Shown one piece after another: positions 62,421 through 64,000 of a stretch of DNA of 64,000 nt (position 1 is its first letter; each line of letters starts with the position of its first letter). The notes under the pieces were generated by a model, which worked only from the letters and a program-made list of their open reading frames with translations, was not told the DNA's origin and made no database searches. A program made the position numbers and the translations under genes. This stretch comes from Kushneria marisflavi (GTDB taxonomy: Bacteria > Pseudomonadota > Gammaproteobacteria > Pseudomonadales > Halomonadaceae). The stretch is from positions 558,001 through 622,000 of the forward strand of contig NZ_CP021358.1 in the NCBI RefSeq assembly GCF_002157205.1. Reading direction: 5' to 3'.

Positions 62421-63410
62421 TTACGGCGAGGTGCCGTCACCCTGTTCCAGTCGATTGTCGACGTAGGCCGAAGCACGAATTTCCTGCGTCCAGGCCTCCA
62501 GCTCTTCGTTGACCTTGCGCTGAAACAGCGTGCGTCGAATCTGCTCTCGCTGCTGATCGGCATTACCGCCGCCGCGCTTGTCCAGAAGCGTAATCAGATG
62601 ATAACCACTGGGGCTGCGAATCGGCTCACTAACCTCCCCCACGCTCAGGCCGGGCACGACGTCGTCAAAGATACTGGGCATCTCGGCACCGGAGCGCCAG
62701 CCCAGATCACCACCGTCCAGCGCTTGCGGTCCATCGGACTGCGCCGCGGCGACTTCCTGAAATTTCGCCCGACCCGAGGTAATTTCCTTACGCAGCTGTT
62801 CGGCCTTTTGACGAGCCGCCTCAGCCTGTTGAGGCGTTGGCGCCTGCGGCACGGAGATCAGGATATGCGCCAGATGATACTGCGTATTGGCATTGCTGCC
62901 GGCTTGCTTTAGATACTGATCCACTTCCCGATCGGAAATGTTGACCTGGCTTGCCACACTGCGCTGCTGCACCTGAGTAATCAGAAGCTCACGGCGCACC
63001 TGCTCTCTCACCTGGGCATAGCTCATGCCTTCCTGCTCGACACGATCTGCAAACTGCTCGAGCGTCATGTTGTTGCGCTGGGCAACGCCTCGCATGGCCT
63101 GATTGAGGTCGCTGTCGCTGACACTCAGGTTGGCACGCTGGGCCATTTGCAGCTCGATCTGCTCGGTGATCATGCGTGAGAGCACCTGTTCGCGCAGCTC
63201 ATTCTGGTCGGGCATGCCAATGTTGCGTGACTGCATCTGCTGACGCACCTGGCTGACACGCTGGTCCAGATCGCTGGACATGATGGCGTCATCGTTGACC
63301 ACGGCAACGACGCGATCCAGTGGCTGCACCGCAGCCGTCGCCAGCGGCGACATGGAAAGACTCAGCGCAAGGCCCAGAGCGGCCAGCGTGTTTGCGTTGC
63401 GTGCTTTCAT
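62421..63410 (-). CDS. surA: Periplasmic chaperone SurA, single-parvulin form
   Basis: 329 residues. Signal peptide (LALGLALSLSMSPLATAA), then the SurA N-domain starting VQPLDRVVAVVNDDAIMSSD, helices with QLRREVLSRMI-like REQVLSRMITEQIELQMAQR, and one parvulin domain (about 170-270: HLAHILISVP, SDGPQALDGGDLGWRSGAEM, IRSPSGYHLITLLDKR). Escherichia coli SurA (428 residues) has two parvulin domains; only one is seen here. Directly follows lptD, as usual, and helps outer-membrane protein folding. Confidence 0.92.
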   Translation of the reverse strand: MKARNANTLAALGLALSLSMSPLATAAVQPLDRVVAVVNDDAIMSSDLDQRVSQVRQQMQSRNIGMPDQNELREQVLSRMITEQIELQMAQRANLSVSDSDLNQAMRGVAQRNNMTLEQFADRVEQEGMSYAQVREQVRRELLITQVQQRSVASQVNISDREVDQYLKQAGSNANTQYHLAHILISVPQAPTPQQAEAARQKAEQLRKEITSGRAKFQEVAAAQSDGPQALDGGDLGWRSGAEMPSIFDDVVPGLSVGEVSEPIRSPSGYHLITLLDKRGGGNADQQREQIRRTLFQRKVNEELEAWTQEIRASAYVDNRLEQGDGTSP

Positions 63411-63512
63411 GACATCTCTCTTCTCATTCATGACACTGACCTGACGTCAGTGGTGCAGCAAGGGTCGTGCCTTCGCTACGGGTTATTGTCCGGTTGCAGG
63501 CGATCGTATGAT

Positions 63513-64000
63513 TTAGTTGCTCACGCCGGTATAGGCGCCGAAGTCATCTTCCCGAACCCCGGGAATGGCCTCGGAGAAATAACCATCAGTGCTACCCTGC
63601 CCTACACTGCCAAGCCCCTTGAAGATAAAGGACAAAAAGAGCCCCTGCTTGCGATCGTCATCACTGATGCGAGCCGTATCGTTATCATCGATATAGTCAC
63701 GCCAGGCAAGCTGAACGCCGTAACAGCAGTCATTGAAGCGCACACCCGCCAGCGTCTCGAGGGTTCGATTATTGGTCTGATCATACAGATAGCGACCAAG
63801 CAGTGAAATTGCCGGCGTCAGGCGATACGCCGCCGACAGATCATATTCTTCACGGTTATAGGTCAGGCGATCATCCTGATCCCCGAAAGGATCAAAGTCC
63901 TGAACGGTCCACCGATACCCCATATTGAGGATCAGATTGTCTGTGTCCTGATAGGTCAGGTAGGACGTGGCCTTCTCGGTGCGATTACGGTGATCATCGT
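63513..64000 (-). CDS. lptD: LPS assembly protein LptD, C-terminal part (cut by window edge)
   Basis: The last 162 codons of a minus-strand gene that continues beyond 64000. Alternating beta-barrel strands (KATSYLTYQDTDNLILNMGY; YDLSAAYRLTPAISLLGRYL) and the neighbouring cysteines in VRFNDCCYGVQLAWRDYI, which form inter-domain disulfides in LptD, identify it, with surA just downstream. LptD with LptE inserts LPS into the outer leaflet. Confidence 0.93.
   Translation of the reverse strand, partial: DDHRNRTEKATSYLTYQDTDNLILNMGYRWTVQDFDPFGDQDDRLTYNREEYDLSAAYRLTPAISLLGRYLYDQTNNRTLETLAGVRFNDCCYGVQLAWRDYIDDNDTARISDDDRKQGLFLSFIFKGLGSVGQGSTDGYFSEAIPGVREDDFGAYTGVSN

Overview
The window comes from a gammaproteobacterial chromosome. 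The housekeeping blocks (rpsU-dnaG-rpoD diverging from tsaD; lptD-surA-rsmA-apaG-apaH) and the general protein style suggest Halomonadaceae (Halomonas/Kushneria-like). That placement is inference from gene content; no 16S rRNA is present.

Region 1 (about 1-25.6 kb) is a near-complete type III secretion system (T3SS). The order SctC1 - small ORF - SctI - SctJ - SctK - SctL - SctN - SctO - SctQ - SctR - SctS - SctT follows the rhizobial nolW-nolB-nolTUV-rhcN-y4yJ-rhcQRST arrangement. The secretin is split: a short periplasmic N-domain protein (SctC1/NolW-like) and a separate secretin that looks like CpaC/RcpA of Tad pili, accompanied by a CpaD-like lipoprotein and a TadD-like TPR lipoprotein. 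A YscX-like/YscY-like pair precedes SctV. Two very large repeat-bearing NolX/HrpF/HrpK-like putative translocators are present, one at the left end on the minus strand and one between SctT and SctU. SctU has lost the NPTH autocleavage motif. Two very small ORFs are candidate needle/pilus or early substrates. No T3SS regulator, gatekeeper (SctW) or needle-length protein (SctP) was recognised in the window.

Region 2 (25.6-30.7 kb) starts with the 3' remnant of a P2-type tyrosine integrase next to the 3' end of tRNA-Ile2(CAU), so the T3SS probably sits on an old genomic island whose right edge is here. Beyond a yceI-like gene is a small phage-derived module: a holin/GH108 muramidase pair, a divergent CI/LexA-type self-cleaving repressor, and a beta-helix tail-spike-like protein. 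The same TTATCC-N5-GGATAA operator lies in the lysis/repressor intergenic region and in front of the spike gene, which suggests one SOS-controlled circuit.

Region 3 (30.7-52 kb) holds metabolic, envelope and regulatory genes: aldo/keto reductase, LpxO-like hydroxylase, phosphopantetheinyl transferase, a radical-SAM/UDG-like repair pair behind a near-perfect LexA box, transporters, MtgA, FghA, a Crp/Fnr regulator, a GGDEF/EAL protein, a 2OG-Fe dioxygenase, Tag glycosylase, a LapG-like protease, an HNH nuclease, an XRE-cupin regulator with azlCD behind a 38-bp perfect palindrome, and sdaA with a divergent LysR gene.

Region 4 (52-64 kb) is conserved core: rpoD, dnaG, rpsU, tsaD, folB, folK, cca, glpE, apaH, apaG, rsmA, surA and the C-terminus of lptD, which is cut by the window edge. 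All calls are from reading sequence and motifs; no database search was run.
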